Shown piece after piece: positions 17,741 to 27,355 of a DNA stretch of 50,049 bases. The stretch spans positions 1-50,049 of the forward strand of contig CBHWET010000005.1 in the NCBI GenBank assembly GCA_966112985.1, in the 5' to 3' direction. Both the position numbers and the translations under genes were made by a program. The stretch is from CBHWET01 sp966112985. Its GTDB lineage: Bacteria > Verrucomicrobiota > Verrucomicrobiia > Limisphaerales > JACDHS01. How positions within the stretch are numbered: position 1 is the first letter of the stretch; each line of letters opens with the position of its first letter. The notes under the pieces were generated by a model. The model was not told the origin of the DNA. It ran no database searches and worked only from the letters and a program-made list of their open reading frames with translations.

Positions 17741-18301
17741 TTATTCCAAACCTAGAATACGCCGGCCTTCAGCTGAAATCATCGATTGATGCCACGGCGG
17801 GTCCCAAACAATTTCGACACTGGCATCCTCAACTCCGGGTAGATAAAGCAGTTTCTGTTGTGCATCAGCCGCGATCACCGTTCCCATTCCACACCCTGGA
17901 GCGGTCAGCGTCATTTTAACAAAAACCTTATTACCACCACTCGGCAAAGGTTCGACATGTAGGTCATAAACGAGACCGAGATCAACAATGTTAACAGGAA
18001 TTTCCGGGTCGTAGCAGGTTTTCAAGGTATCCCAAAGCTGCTTTTCGTCGACGGGCCCCGTGGAAGATGCGCCTTTTTTCGCAACTTCTTCAGCAAGACT
18101 GGAAACCGGTTCAAGGCCGAGCGCATCAACGTCTTTCGCCGAAATACGATAAAGCCCGCCCATGGCATGGACGGTATAACTGCCACCAAGGGTTTGCGTG
18201 ATATCTACGGACGTTCCAGCTGGAAGGACCAAGGTGTTCCCCACCGGAATCTGAATGGCTTCACAGTCGCGTTTAAGTTCAACCGTTGTGACGTTGTGCA
18301 T
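17741..18301 (-). CDS. sufT: SufT-type Fe-S cluster assembly protein (DUF59/MIP18)
   Basis: A 186-residue protein. Residues 1-65 form the SufT-specific N-terminal domain (VPVGNTLVLPAGTSV-type strand-rich stretch with TLGGSYTV) and residues of about 85-180 the DUF59 domain with DPEIPVNIVDLGLVYD, MTLTAPGCGMG (conserved Cys) and VWDPPWHQSMIS. SufT acts as an auxiliary factor for maturation of Fe-S proteins. No other suf genes are near. It is divergent from the glycosyltransferase gene, with an 85 bp gap. Confidence 0.9.
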   Translation of the reverse strand: MHNVTTVELKRDCEAIQIPVGNTLVLPAGTSVDITQTLGGSYTVHAMGGLYRISAKDVDALGLEPVSSLAEEVAKKGASSTGPVDEKQLWDTLKTCYDPEIPVNIVDLGLVYDLHVEPLPSGGNKVFVKMTLTAPGCGMGTVIAADAQQKLLYLPGVEDASVEIVWDPPWHQSMISAEGRRILGLE

Positions 18302-18386
18302 AAAGTTTTGTAATCGGAATCAATTCAATTCACCAACAAATTAGCGTCAATACCGATTCTGTAAATTCGGCGGCTGACACTTTACT

Positions 18387-19385
18387 TTGAACCTTGAACT
18401 TTCAAAGCTGAACTTTACGTTGTCGGACGTGCTAAAGGAAACGCCAGTCGTATCGGTAATTATTCCTACACGCCCTGAGCAGGCGGAAATCAAGGCAGTA
18501 GAAGCGGCGCGGACCCTTGATTACCCGGCGAGTCATCTCGAAATTATTGTTGCACGGGGCAAACAGCCATCCGTTCAGCGCAATGCGGCGTTGAAGATCG
18601 CAAAAGGCGAAATCATTTATTTTCTCGACGACGATTCCGTTCCCGACCCGATGAACCTCCGTCGCGCTGTAAAGCATTTTCGAAATCCACAGGTGAAAAT
18701 GGCCGGCGGCCCTAACCTTTGTCCCATTGATGCTCCTCCCATCGAACAGGCATTCGCCTTAACGATGGGAAGCTGGCTCGCCTTCGGCCCGAGCTGCGCA
18801 CGCTATCGCAGTATCAGCGTATTGCGTGAATCAGGAGAAAAAGAGTTAATCCTCTGCAATCTCCTCGCTCTCCGCAAAGATCTACTCGAGCTGGGAGGGT
18901 TCGATGAGTCGCTGTATCCCAACGAAGAAAATGCTTTAATGGACGCATTGCAGCAACGCGGAGGTAAACTACTCTACGATCCCGATCTGATTGTGCATCG
19001 TCGCCCCCGCCCGAACTTCAAAGCATTTTGCAAAATGCTTTTGAACTATGGCCGCGGCCGTGCCGAACAAGTTCGACTCCATCCAACGGCAGGATCGGCT
19101 CCGAACTTTGTCCCTCCGGCATTCTGCCTGTTCGTGGCCGCAACACCGATTTTGTTTTTTGTCGCACGGGGATTCCTTATCCTCTGGTTGTTTTACATCG
19201 CCGCGGTTTTGCTGCAGACGATTGCTTTGGTTCCCATCACCCAATTCGGTCAATTCCTCCGCGTCGCCGGGCTCATTTTCTTGAGTCACTGCGTATACGG
19301 TCTTGGATTCTGGAAAGGGTTGTTTACGAAACCGAAGCCACCGTCTCAATCCATCGCTTCGGAAATAAAATTGGAAAAGGTGTAA
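18387..19385 (+). CDS. Family 2 glycosyltransferase with C-terminal membrane helices
   Basis: A GT-A fold transferase: VSVIIPTRPEQ at the nucleotide-binding strand, FLDDDSVPDP as the DxD-type metal/sugar-nucleotide motif, and NEENALMDALQQRGGKLLYDPDLIVHRR as the acceptor-side ED-type motif. Two or three hydrophobic helices follow (CLFVAATPILFFVARGFLIL region and a C-terminal pair), so it acts at the cytoplasmic membrane on a lipid or polymer acceptor. The start is uncertain: TTG at 18387, or TTG at 18420, with no good Shine-Dalgarno. The glnE gene begins 12 bp downstream, so the two may be co-transcribed. Confidence 0.85.
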   Translation: MNLELSKLNFTLSDVLKETPVVSVIIPTRPEQAEIKAVEAARTLDYPASHLEIIVARGKQPSVQRNAALKIAKGEIIYFLDDDSVPDPMNLRRAVKHFRNPQVKMAGGPNLCPIDAPPIEQAFALTMGSWLAFGPSCARYRSISVLRESGEKELILCNLLALRKDLLELGGFDESLYPNEENALMDALQQRGGKLLYDPDLIVHRRPRPNFKAFCKMLLNYGRGRAEQVRLHPTAGSAPNFVPPAFCLFVAATPILFFVARGFLILWLFYIAAVLLQTIALVPITQFGQFLRVAGLIFLSHCVYGLGFWKGLFTKPKPPSQSIASEIKLEKV

Positions 19386-19397
19386 AGGTTTCCATCC

Positions 19398-22346
19398 ATG
19401 GCAAAGAAACCGACCAAACGAGTTCTTTCCTGGGAAGATGAAATCGCAAAGTGCGCAGACCCGCAACGAGCATTGCAATACTTTGAGCAGCTCAAGACTG
19501 AAAATCCATCATTCACGAAAACCGCAACGGTCGAGCAGATTCGAATTCTAGTCGCGATATTCTCAGGTTCACAGTTCCTGACCGAAGCGCTGTTCGCCAA
19601 TCCCGAGTGGTACACCGAAATTATCAATCCTGAGCGCCTTAGCTCCACCGGACAAAGAAATTTATTGCGTCAGGAGGTAAATGGCCTGTTAAAACCGTTC
19701 CTCAAAAAGCGCGACTATTCCCCTGCCCTTGCCGCTTTACGACAACTCAAGCAGCGTGAAATGCTGCGGATTGGGGCTCGAGATCTCGGAAAATTAAGTC
19801 ACACGCTCGAAATAACGCGCGAGCTCTCCGATGTTGCAGACGTTCTTCTCAACGGCGTTTTAGAAGTGTGCACTCAACAGCTGACCGAACGCTTCGGAAA
19901 GCCATATCACCAGACTTTCGAGAATACCTGGAATCCGACAGCGTTTTCAGTCATCGGCCTGGGCAAACTGGGCGGACAGGAACTGAACTATAGTTCCGAC
20001 GTGGATGTCATTTTTGTTTACTCAGAAGAAGGCAACAGTTTCAAAACACCTCCGCGCAAAGACGAACAAACTGGCAAAGGCCTTTCCAACCACCAGTATT
20101 TCACCAGGCTGGCAGAAAGCTTTATTGCTGAGGTGAGCCGCCTGACGAGTGATGGGACACTGTTCCGAATCGATCTTCGCCTGCGGCCCGAGGGCAGCGC
20201 CGGACCACTTGTACGATCTTTAGCGAGTTACGAGAACTTCTACGCCCAATGGGGCCAGACATGGGAGCGACTGATGCTGATCAAAGCTCGTGGGGTTGCG
20301 GGAGATACTGAACTTGCTGACGAGTTTCTGGAAACAATTCAACCTTTCAGATACCCACGATCACTTAATCAACGATTGTTTCGCGAGGTAGCCGCAATTA
20401 AAGAGCGCATCGAAACTGAAGTTGTGCGTTCGGGTGAGTTGGATCGCGACGTTAAACGCGGCCGCGGTGGCATTCGGGAAATCGAATTTATCGCTCAATC
20501 CTTGCAACTGCTACATGCCGGAAAAAATCCATTCCTGCAAAATTCCCAGACGATCCCGACGCTCGAAAAACTCGTGCATTATAAACTTCTCACGAGATCA
20601 GATGTCGATGAGCTGTCCGATGCATATTTGTTTCTGCGGGACCTGGAACATCGTCTACAAATGGAAAACAATCAGCAAACCCACACCATCCCCACCGAGC
20701 GCAGAACACGGGAACGCTTGGCAAAGCTGATGGGTTACGAGGAACTTAGTGCATTCGAGGCAGCCAAGGCCCAGCACTCAGCAAATGTACGCCGCGTTTA
20801 CGACAAACTATTCAAAGGCGAAACCCCAAGCGCACCAGACAAGCTACCCACAAATTTCGAAGCCTCTCCTGACGATTGGAAAAAATTGTTGTCCGAACAT
20901 AGTTTCAAAGAGGTCGATCGAGCGTTCCGGCTGGTGCGAGAGTTCGTCGAAGGTCCAGGTTACGTCCATGTTTCTCGACGAACGGCCGAACTCGCCCGCG
21001 AACTCCTACCACGCATTTTCTCGTTATGTCCCTCGACCAGCTCAACATTCAGAACGCAAAACACCACACGGCTTTCTGATCCAGATCGTGTATTGGCACG
21101 GCTCGATAGCTTTATTTCCGCGTATGGCGCTCGCACGACGTTATACGAAATGTGGGCTCGCAGCCCATCCTTGTTCGACCTGTTGATCCTGCTTTTCGAT
21201 CGTTCTGAATTTTTGGCCGAAGCAGCGATTCGAACGCCTGACCTTGTCGATGAATTGGAACAAAGCGGACGTTTGCGACGATCAAAGACCACGGAAGAAA
21301 CCTTACGCGATTTGCGTTATGGACTTGAAGACATTGATCAACATTTATGGATCAGGAAATATCACGAAACTGAATTAATGCGTATTGGTTTGCGGGACAT
21401 TCTCGGCCTGGCCAATTTCGAGCAAAACCTTAGTGAACTCACCGCGCTCGCTGAGGCTTGCTTGCAATACGCACTTGAAGCGGTGCTAAGAAGAAACAAG
21501 TTTAAAGAAACTCCGATTGCGATCATCGGCATGGGCAAGCTGGGCGGGCATGAAATCAACTACGGATCTGACCTCGACATTGTCTTCGTGGCCGATCGTG
21601 CCCCAAAAAACCTTTCGTCTTTGCAAGTAATCGCGGTCCAAGTAATTGATTTGCTGTCGCGCCAGACAGAGAATGGAATTGTTTTCGAATTGGACGCTCG
21701 ACTGCGTCCCAACGGAGAGAAAGGTCTATTGGTTAATACACTCGACGCATACGCTGAATATTATAGAAATCGGGCCCAGCTTTGGGAAATCCAGGCGCTC
21801 ACACGAATCCGTGCGGTTGCGGGTAACGCTGACATTGGCAGAGCCTTCGAAAACTTCGCGACTGACGTAACTGACTTCAGCAAACCGCCAGCTTCTCTGA
21901 AGGCTTATAGCGCTGATTGGAAACAACAAATCGCGCGCATGCGTTACCGAATCGAGAAAGAGCGAACACCATTGGGAAAAGAAGATCTGGCAATAAAGAC
22001 GGGAGCAGGCGGCTTGATCGATGTTGAGTTTATTGCGCAAACATTCTGTCTCGCAAATGGCTGGCGGGAGCCGAACACGTTGCGCGCCCTTGAACGCGCA
22101 GCAAACGCAAAGCTGCTTTCAAAGGCCGACATCATGATTCTCATCGACAGTTATCAACGTCTCCGTGGCATCGAAAGCATCCTGCGTCGCTGGAGCTATG
22201 CAGGTGAAGTATTATTGCCGGACAACCCTGCGCCCATGTATCGCGTAGCAGTCCGTTGCGGCTTCGAAACAGCAGAGAAGTTCCAAAATACAGTGAAGAC
22301 ATTGCGCCAGAACATCCGTGGCGTTTATAACAAAGTCTTTGCATGA
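19398..22346 (+). CDS. glnE: Bifunctional glutamine synthetase adenylyltransferase / deadenylase
   Basis: Controls glutamine synthetase by adding or removing AMP in response to PII state. The 982 residues show the expected duplicated architecture: an N-terminal nucleotidyltransferase (adenylyl-removing) domain with GLGKLGGQELNYSSDVDVIF near residue 187, and a C-terminal adenylyltransferase domain with GMGKLGGHEINYGSDLDIVF near residue 710, each with the GS/Sx-DxD metal motif. Each is followed by its GlnD-PII-uridylyltransferase-type helical domain (GRGGIREIEFIAQ and GAGGLIDVEFIAQ). It is full length. No glnA or glnB is in the window. Confidence 0.96.
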   Translation: MAKKPTKRVLSWEDEIAKCADPQRALQYFEQLKTENPSFTKTATVEQIRILVAIFSGSQFLTEALFANPEWYTEIINPERLSSTGQRNLLRQEVNGLLKPFLKKRDYSPALAALRQLKQREMLRIGARDLGKLSHTLEITRELSDVADVLLNGVLEVCTQQLTERFGKPYHQTFENTWNPTAFSVIGLGKLGGQELNYSSDVDVIFVYSEEGNSFKTPPRKDEQTGKGLSNHQYFTRLAESFIAEVSRLTSDGTLFRIDLRLRPEGSAGPLVRSLASYENFYAQWGQTWERLMLIKARGVAGDTELADEFLETIQPFRYPRSLNQRLFREVAAIKERIETEVVRSGELDRDVKRGRGGIREIEFIAQSLQLLHAGKNPFLQNSQTIPTLEKLVHYKLLTRSDVDELSDAYLFLRDLEHRLQMENNQQTHTIPTERRTRERLAKLMGYEELSAFEAAKAQHSANVRRVYDKLFKGETPSAPDKLPTNFEASPDDWKKLLSEHSFKEVDRAFRLVREFVEGPGYVHVSRRTAELARELLPRIFSLCPSTSSTFRTQNTTRLSDPDRVLARLDSFISAYGARTTLYEMWARSPSLFDLLILLFDRSEFLAEAAIRTPDLVDELEQSGRLRRSKTTEETLRDLRYGLEDIDQHLWIRKYHETELMRIGLRDILGLANFEQNLSELTALAEACLQYALEAVLRRNKFKETPIAIIGMGKLGGHEINYGSDLDIVFVADRAPKNLSSLQVIAVQVIDLLSRQTENGIVFELDARLRPNGEKGLLVNTLDAYAEYYRNRAQLWEIQALTRIRAVAGNADIGRAFENFATDVTDFSKPPASLKAYSADWKQQIARMRYRIEKERTPLGKEDLAIKTGAGGLIDVEFIAQTFCLANGWREPNTLRALERAANAKLLSKADIMILIDSYQRLRGIESILRRWSYAGEVLLPDNPAPMYRVAVRCGFETAEKFQNTVKTLRQNIRGVYNKVFA

Positions 22347-22364
22347 TAACGCCATTCAAAATAT

Positions 22365-22817
22365 ATGCGCGCCGTCATCCAAAGGGTTACTGAAGCGAAA
22401 GTTGTAATCAACTCAGCCGTCAAAGGTTCAATTCAACGCGGCATGCTTGTTTTACTCGGAATTGAAGAAACGGATACTGATGAGGATATCGAATGGCTTA
22501 GCGGCAAGATCACTCGTCTACGAATCTTCGATGATGGAGAAGGTGTAATGAACTTATCGGTAATCGATCTCCGTGGAGAGATTCTTTTAATAAGTCAATT
22601 CACCTTGTTTGCCTCTACAAAAAAGGGCAGTCGCCCTTCCTACATCAGGGCGGCTCGCCCGGAAACAGCCGTGCCGCTGTATGAGAAATTTATTGCGAGG
22701 ATCACTGCGGATTTAGGGAAATCTATTCAAACGGGTGAATTCGGAGCTGATATGAAAGTTTCACTGATCAATGACGGTCCGGTCACCATTCTTATTGACT
22801 CGAAAGCTCGCGAGTGA
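22365..22817 (+). CDS. dtd: D-aminoacyl-tRNA deacylase
   Basis: Hydrolyses D-amino acids (and glycine) mischarged onto tRNA. The 150-residue length is standard. The two signature motifs are present: ISQFTLFAS (SQxxL) and NDGPVTILID (Gly-cisPro motif), along with KKGSRPSYIRAARP. It follows glnE by 18 bp and is probably co-transcribed with it. It converges with the carboxypeptidase gene, 8 bp away. Confidence 0.95.
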   Translation: MRAVIQRVTEAKVVINSAVKGSIQRGMLVLLGIEETDTDEDIEWLSGKITRLRIFDDGEGVMNLSVIDLRGEILLISQFTLFASTKKGSRPSYIRAARPETAVPLYEKFIARITADLGKSIQTGEFGADMKVSLINDGPVTILIDSKARE

Positions 22818-22825
22818 CAGCGCGC

Positions 22826-25234
22826 TTAATTCAACAGCAAAACTCTAAAAAATTTTTGATTGCTGCCAAGGCTGTTTGTTACCGACGTTGTTGTGTTCGT
22901 CGCAACGATATCTGGAACAACATCAGTCCAGGATGGCTGACTTAGATCGGTTTTGTATTGCAGGCGATACTTCAAACCAGCACTGGAACTCCACGTCAGG
23001 ACAGCTTGATTTGCTAACACGTTTACCTGCGGGACCGCACTAACCGGAGCATCAATCAACTCAAAGAAACGCAGCACGTCTGACATATAGGCATCGCGCA
23101 CAGCCGAACCAATAATCGTCTCGAATGGAAATGCGAAATTCACGACTCGCCCATTCGAGGGTGAGCCATCATAGACAACAGCAGCGCTTCCTCCAGTTCC
23201 GCCGATATATGAAATCGCCGATATGCTGCCGTTCGTTGGCACGAGCACATCCGGAAAGTCAACGTTATATGTCCCCTGTGTGCCGTTGTCGAAGGTCGCA
23301 CTGACATTGCCCGCAAATATACTGCTCATCGTCGGTTGAAAAGCATACGTTCCCGCGTCGTCTGCGTTGTAAACGGCACGGAGCTGATTGTGATAAAAAG
23401 TTCGATCCGCTGTTGTTGGTCCGCTGGCGCGATCTAAATCCCACCCGATTTCAGAACCGGAGATGAATAAGTTTCCTTTACCCGCGAGATACGCACTGAC
23501 GAGCCCTTGCTCACTGGCTGAAAAGCTTTCATCTGCAGTCGATTCCTCACCTGACAACCAAATGACTGCCGAATAATTCGTTAATGCAACGAGGCCATTG
23601 ATGATCGCATTATGATTTACCGTATCAAACGCAGGGCCGCTGATACTTTGACCAGTGATCGCTGCGAACTTGTGATTCGCAGCGGCGGCGTTTTCTGTTG
23701 TTTGGAATTGCCAGCGATCATTGCCATCCACAATCAATACCGGTGAGTTACCATTGCTCGCAGTTGCACCGTAAACGCGCGAGGGAACGCTCTCGCCGCC
23801 GCTACTGACAACGGTTACCCGATAGTATTTCTTCGTTCCAGGTGCCAGACCGGTTCCGGTATAAGTCGATGCCGAGGCACCGACGTCAATCCCAGGGCCA
23901 AAACTACTTCCATCAGTGCTGGAGTAAACGCGGTAGCCGGTGCGCACAAAACCTTCGTCCGACCACGTTACACGCAATGCACCATTGGCTCGATTCGTCA
24001 CCGATAAAATTTGCGGGCTCGTCGGAACACCCCGCGCGCCGAGAAGAACGACGCAGTCATCAATTGCATCGCGCGTCGCGGTCTGATCGATACCTGAAGA
24101 GTTATTGCTGATGAACGAAAACAGGTACCGACGATTATCATAAGGATTATCGATGTAGCCGCTCAATGCTATGGAAATACTCAGGCTTCCCGTTTTCGCA
24201 TGCACCTGCCCTGAGCCGTCCGTCCCGCAAAAACGACTGCTTATTGTCCCATCCGTACAACCGATTGGCAGAGTCGTCTTCCAGCTCGGATACAAAGATC
24301 CCAGCATGTATCGAATGACAGACAAAGCTTGTTGCGCTGAAAACGAATCGCTGTGCGACAGACCGGATCCATCCAGCATGACCATCGAATTTGTAGAAAG
24401 CCCAACAGTGTTTTGGAGAAACCCAAATACCTGATTACGTCCGGCAGTAAAACTGTCCGTGCCACTCTTGATGTACCCAAGGTGTCGCAACAGTTCATCG
24501 GCCATCACATTGTGACTGACTTTCATCAACGGAATGCAGGCGACGTCCAACCGTAGCGGCTTCCCACCGTATGTTAAGTCCGTCGATTTATGGGTATAGA
24601 AAAGAGTTCCCGGCGCTGCGAATCCACTTTGTCCCGCAGCAGCACCGGTTACTGTTACGCCTTGTGCCTGCAGCGCTGCTTTGAATGCTGTTGCGCCCTC
24701 AAGATTGTAACTCGCCTGGTTCGCTGTATCCCGAGTGTCGTCCGTTGACGAATGGTCGTACATACAAACCCCGTAAACCTGAACCTTCCCCGTCACCTGC
24801 AATAATCCATTGGTCTTCAGTTTGCCCGCAATGAAATCCAGTCCCTTTCTGGCATTACCCGTGCCGAACACTGATTCGTTCCAGGTGATGTCATGCTCAC
24901 AGACGAGATTCAAGTCGCCCGTGACGGTACCGTTTGTGAACGAGCCCGTGAAGTAGATCCGGGATTCAAAATAATGATTCGTACCGAGAAGTGCGAAGGC
25001 AGCGGCGGTCGTAAATATTTTGGTATTTGAAGCAGGCGCTTTGCCGGTATTCGGGTTTTTTTGATAGTACGTAACCGTGCCTGTATCATTCTGTACGAGG
25101 ATCGTCCATGTGTTCGCCGCGACGGTCGAGCGAGCCAGAATCGAATCAATCTGTTCAGGAATGGTTTGCGCAACACCTTGTATCGCCGTCAAAATAGCGA
25201 TTCCCAGTGCTATCCTCTGGAAACATTTTTTCAT
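22826..25234 (-). CDS. dacB: D-alanyl-D-alanine carboxypeptidase (PBP4/S13 type) with FnIII and C-terminal adhesion-type domains
   Basis: An 802-residue secreted penicillin-binding protein. The start ATG at 25234 gives a signal peptide (MKKCFQRIALGIAILTAIQG). The S13 catalytic motifs are S69-N-T-K72, SGLSHSD (SxN box, with Asp/Ser variation) and HAKTGSLS (KTG). Members trim peptidoglycan stem peptides. Unusually, more than 380 residues follow the S13 domain: a fibronectin type III domain (about 410-500), a Rossmann-like domain with FISGSEIGWDLD, and a C-terminal strand-rich domain (LTWSSSAGLKYRLQYKT to FFRVLLLN) that also occurs at the end of the P-domain protein at 35 kb. Confidence 0.88.
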   Translation of the reverse strand: MKKCFQRIALGIAILTAIQGVAQTIPEQIDSILARSTVAANTWTILVQNDTGTVTYYQKNPNTGKAPASNTKIFTTAAAFALLGTNHYFESRIYFTGSFTNGTVTGDLNLVCEHDITWNESVFGTGNARKGLDFIAGKLKTNGLLQVTGKVQVYGVCMYDHSSTDDTRDTANQASYNLEGATAFKAALQAQGVTVTGAAAGQSGFAAPGTLFYTHKSTDLTYGGKPLRLDVACIPLMKVSHNVMADELLRHLGYIKSGTDSFTAGRNQVFGFLQNTVGLSTNSMVMLDGSGLSHSDSFSAQQALSVIRYMLGSLYPSWKTTLPIGCTDGTISSRFCGTDGSGQVHAKTGSLSISIALSGYIDNPYDNRRYLFSFISNNSSGIDQTATRDAIDDCVVLLGARGVPTSPQILSVTNRANGALRVTWSDEGFVRTGYRVYSSTDGSSFGPGIDVGASASTYTGTGLAPGTKKYYRVTVVSSGGESVPSRVYGATASNGNSPVLIVDGNDRWQFQTTENAAAANHKFAAITGQSISGPAFDTVNHNAIINGLVALTNYSAVIWLSGEESTADESFSASEQGLVSAYLAGKGNLFISGSEIGWDLDRASGPTTADRTFYHNQLRAVYNADDAGTYAFQPTMSSIFAGNVSATFDNGTQGTYNVDFPDVLVPTNGSISAISYIGGTGGSAAVVYDGSPSNGRVVNFAFPFETIIGSAVRDAYMSDVLRFFELIDAPVSAVPQVNVLANQAVLTWSSSAGLKYRLQYKTDLSQPSWTDVVPDIVATNTTTSVTNSLGSNQKFFRVLLLN

Positions 25235-25262
25235 CGGGATTTCACGTCGTTTGGTGTAGCAC

Positions 25263-26237
25263 TTGCAGCGCGTTTTGAGTGTGACCGACAAATTTAATTC
25301 GAGCAATGCGTTAAAAGCCCAGCCTGCATCCGCCGCTGATGCTAAACCCTCGCGCTTTTATTCGGTCAAAGCGTGGCAACTGGGATTATGGCTCGCCCGA
25401 CTTTTGCCTGCGCGACTCACAGGTTTTCTGGCCCACATCGCAGCCGATCTATATTTCGCAACCAACAAATCACGCCGAGACATCGTCACACGCAATCTGT
25501 TGCCCGTTGTGAACGGAGATAAACTCGTTGCAAAACACGCCACGAGAAACCTATTTCGGCAGTTCGCAGTAAAGCTGACAGATCTTTGGCGATACGAAAG
25601 TGGCGTACCGGTTGAAGATCTGTTTGGCGAATGGACGGGCTGGGAACATTTTACCAAGGCTCAAGCTTCGGGCCGGGGCATACTTTTATTGACCCCACAT
25701 TTAGGCAATTGGGAATTCGGCGCTCCTCTCCTGGCAAAACGCGGCGTCAAATTGCTTGTCATTACTTTGGAAGAACCGGACAGCAAACTGACGGATATGC
25801 GGAAAGCGTCCCGGGAGCGCTGGGGAATTGAAACGTTGGTGCTTGGCCGCGATACGTTCGCATTTGTAGAACTCATTCGGCGACTGGAGAAAGGGGCTAC
25901 GATCGCCCTTCTCATCGATCGCCCACCGCTCAACACTGCAGTGATGGTCAATCTTTTTGGCCGCCAATGTGCCGCGTCGGTTTCAGCTGCAGAACTCGCC
26001 CGCGCTACAAATTGTATTTTACTGCCGGTTTACCTCCCGCGTGTCGGCACAAAATACGCGGCGCATATTCTGCCTGAGATTAGCTACGATCGCCCCCGTC
26101 TACGGGATCCCAACGCACGCCACGACCTGACGCAAGAAATCATGCGTGCGTTTGAGCCAGCCATACGTCAATATTTGGATCAATGGTATCATTTCGTTCC
26201 GATTTGGCCCGATCAGGACGGACAGCGACAAAGCTGA
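25263..26237 (+). CDS. LpxL/HtrB-like lysophospholipid acyltransferase
   Basis: A lauroyl/myristoyl-type membrane acyltransferase. It has a hydrophobic N-terminal segment (WQLGLWLARLLPARLTGFLAHIAADLYFA), the catalytic H-x4-E motif in TPHLGNWEFG, an acceptor-binding region with LLIDRPPLN, and a late 'LPVYLPRVGTKY'. In Gram-negatives these enzymes add secondary acyl chains to lipid A or to other glycolipids. The start is unsure: TTG at 25263 or GTG at 25281. It overlaps the following lolA-like gene by 55 bp and is the first gene of a four-function lipid cluster. Confidence 0.85.
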   Translation: MQRVLSVTDKFNSSNALKAQPASAADAKPSRFYSVKAWQLGLWLARLLPARLTGFLAHIAADLYFATNKSRRDIVTRNLLPVVNGDKLVAKHATRNLFRQFAVKLTDLWRYESGVPVEDLFGEWTGWEHFTKAQASGRGILLLTPHLGNWEFGAPLLAKRGVKLLVITLEEPDSKLTDMRKASRERWGIETLVLGRDTFAFVELIRRLEKGATIALLIDRPPLNTAVMVNLFGRQCAASVSAAELARATNCILLPVYLPRVGTKYAAHILPEISYDRPRLRDPNARHDLTQEIMRAFEPAIRQYLDQWYHFVPIWPDQDGQRQS

Positions 26238-26902
26238 TTGCCGTATTCCTGTTATTTGTTTTCGCATCGCAGCACCTTCCGGCAGCACCAACCGATAAAG
26301 ATCAACTTTTAGACACGTTCCTAAAATCCCAAAAAAATGTGCAGACCTGGTCAGCCGACTTCGTGCAAACACGCACGCTGAAGTCGATTGCCAAACCGCT
26401 CACCGCGAATGGTCACGTTTGGTTTGCAGCACCAAACCGCTTTCATTGGGAACTTGGGAAACCAGCAACCACGATTGCGGTGCGCGCGACCGACGAGATG
26501 CTGATCATCTACCCCAAATTGAAACGCGTCGAAAAGTATCCTCTTAACGCAAAAGCAGCAGGCCAGTGGAAAGATATGCTCGCGCTGCTCGAAGCTGGCT
26601 TCCCGCGGGATCGCGCCGAGCTTGAAAGGCAGTTCAAAATCTCTGCGATCAATATAAAAAACGATAACGCCGAACTTGTCCTCGAACCTAAATCATCAAG
26701 CGCACGAAAAATGATGCCTCAATTTAAGATCGGTTTCTCCACGAACGATTTTTTTCTAATCAGCACGGAAATGCAATTCGCCGACGGTTCAACGATGCGA
26801 AATGATTTCAGTAACGGAAAGATAAATGAAACGGCCGACAGCGCCTTATTCAATCCGCAACTGCCGACGGACTATAAAGTCGTGGAACCGATGAAGAAAT
26901 AG
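26183..26902 (+). CDS. LolA-like outer-membrane lipoprotein carrier protein
   Basis: A 239-residue periplasmic carrier. The N-terminus has a basic stretch and a signal peptide (KLIAVFLLFVFASQHLPAAP). The mature part follows the LolA pattern: TWSADFVQTRTLKSIAKPL, GHVWFAAPNRFHWEL, MLIIYPKLKRVEKYP, and late FSTNDFFLISTEMQFADGS. Genuine LolA shuttles lipoproteins; paralogues encoded beside acyltransferase, dehydratase and AMP-ligase genes are typical of aryl-polyene-like lipid pathways, and that context applies here. The ATG lies inside the upstream gene. Confidence 0.88.
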   Translation: MVSFRSDLARSGRTATKLIAVFLLFVFASQHLPAAPTDKDQLLDTFLKSQKNVQTWSADFVQTRTLKSIAKPLTANGHVWFAAPNRFHWELGKPATTIAVRATDEMLIIYPKLKRVEKYPLNAKAAGQWKDMLALLEAGFPRDRAELERQFKISAINIKNDNAELVLEPKSSSARKMMPQFKIGFSTNDFFLISTEMQFADGSTMRNDFSNGKINETADSALFNPQLPTDYKVVEPMKK

Positions 26903-26905
26903 CCT

Positions 26906-27346
26906 ATGGACGCCCTGAATAACGCCCTCGCAGCTTTGCCCCACGGACCTGAGTTTCGTTTTATCAGCGCTCTTTCTACGTTGGAACCCGGAAAGGTTGG
27001 TTCCGCGGAATACGTCGTCCGGGGAGACGAACCTTTCCTGCGCGGACATTTTCCAGGTGAGCCTATTTTTCCCGGCGTATTGTTAGTCGAAGCCGTCGCT
27101 CAACTGGCTGGCGTCGTCGCGCAATCCGACCCCAATGTTCCCCAGCTTGCAGCCGTCAAGTTAACGGCGATCCATGGTGCAAAAATCCGTGGAACCGCCA
27201 AGCCGGGCGAAACGATTCGCCTCGAAGCAACCATCCTCGGACGAATGGGAAATCTGATCCAGGCAAAAGGCAACGCTCGGGTGAACGAGAACATTGTCTT
27301 GCTGACAGAGCTAGTTTTGAGCGGCGAGACGAAGCCCGTGAAATAG
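26906..27346 (+). CDS. FabZ-like 3-hydroxyacyl-ACP dehydratase
   Basis: A 146-residue hot-dog-fold protein with the FabZ core 'RGHFPGEPIFPGVLLVEAVA', which contains the catalytic histidine (HFPG), and downstream 'GAKIRGTAKPGETIRLEATI'. The usual second catalytic Glu is at the VEA position. Family members dehydrate 3-hydroxyacyl-ACP. It starts 3 bp after the lolA-like stop, so it is translationally coupled, and it is the third plus-strand gene of the cluster. Whether it serves housekeeping fatty acid synthesis or a specialised polyene chain cannot be told; the neighbours favour the latter. Confidence 0.85.
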   Translation: MDALNNALAALPHGPEFRFISALSTLEPGKVGSAEYVVRGDEPFLRGHFPGEPIFPGVLLVEAVAQLAGVVAQSDPNVPQLAAVKLTAIHGAKIRGTAKPGETIRLEATILGRMGNLIQAKGNARVNENIVLLTELVLSGETKPVK

Positions 27347-27355
27347 GCGGAACAA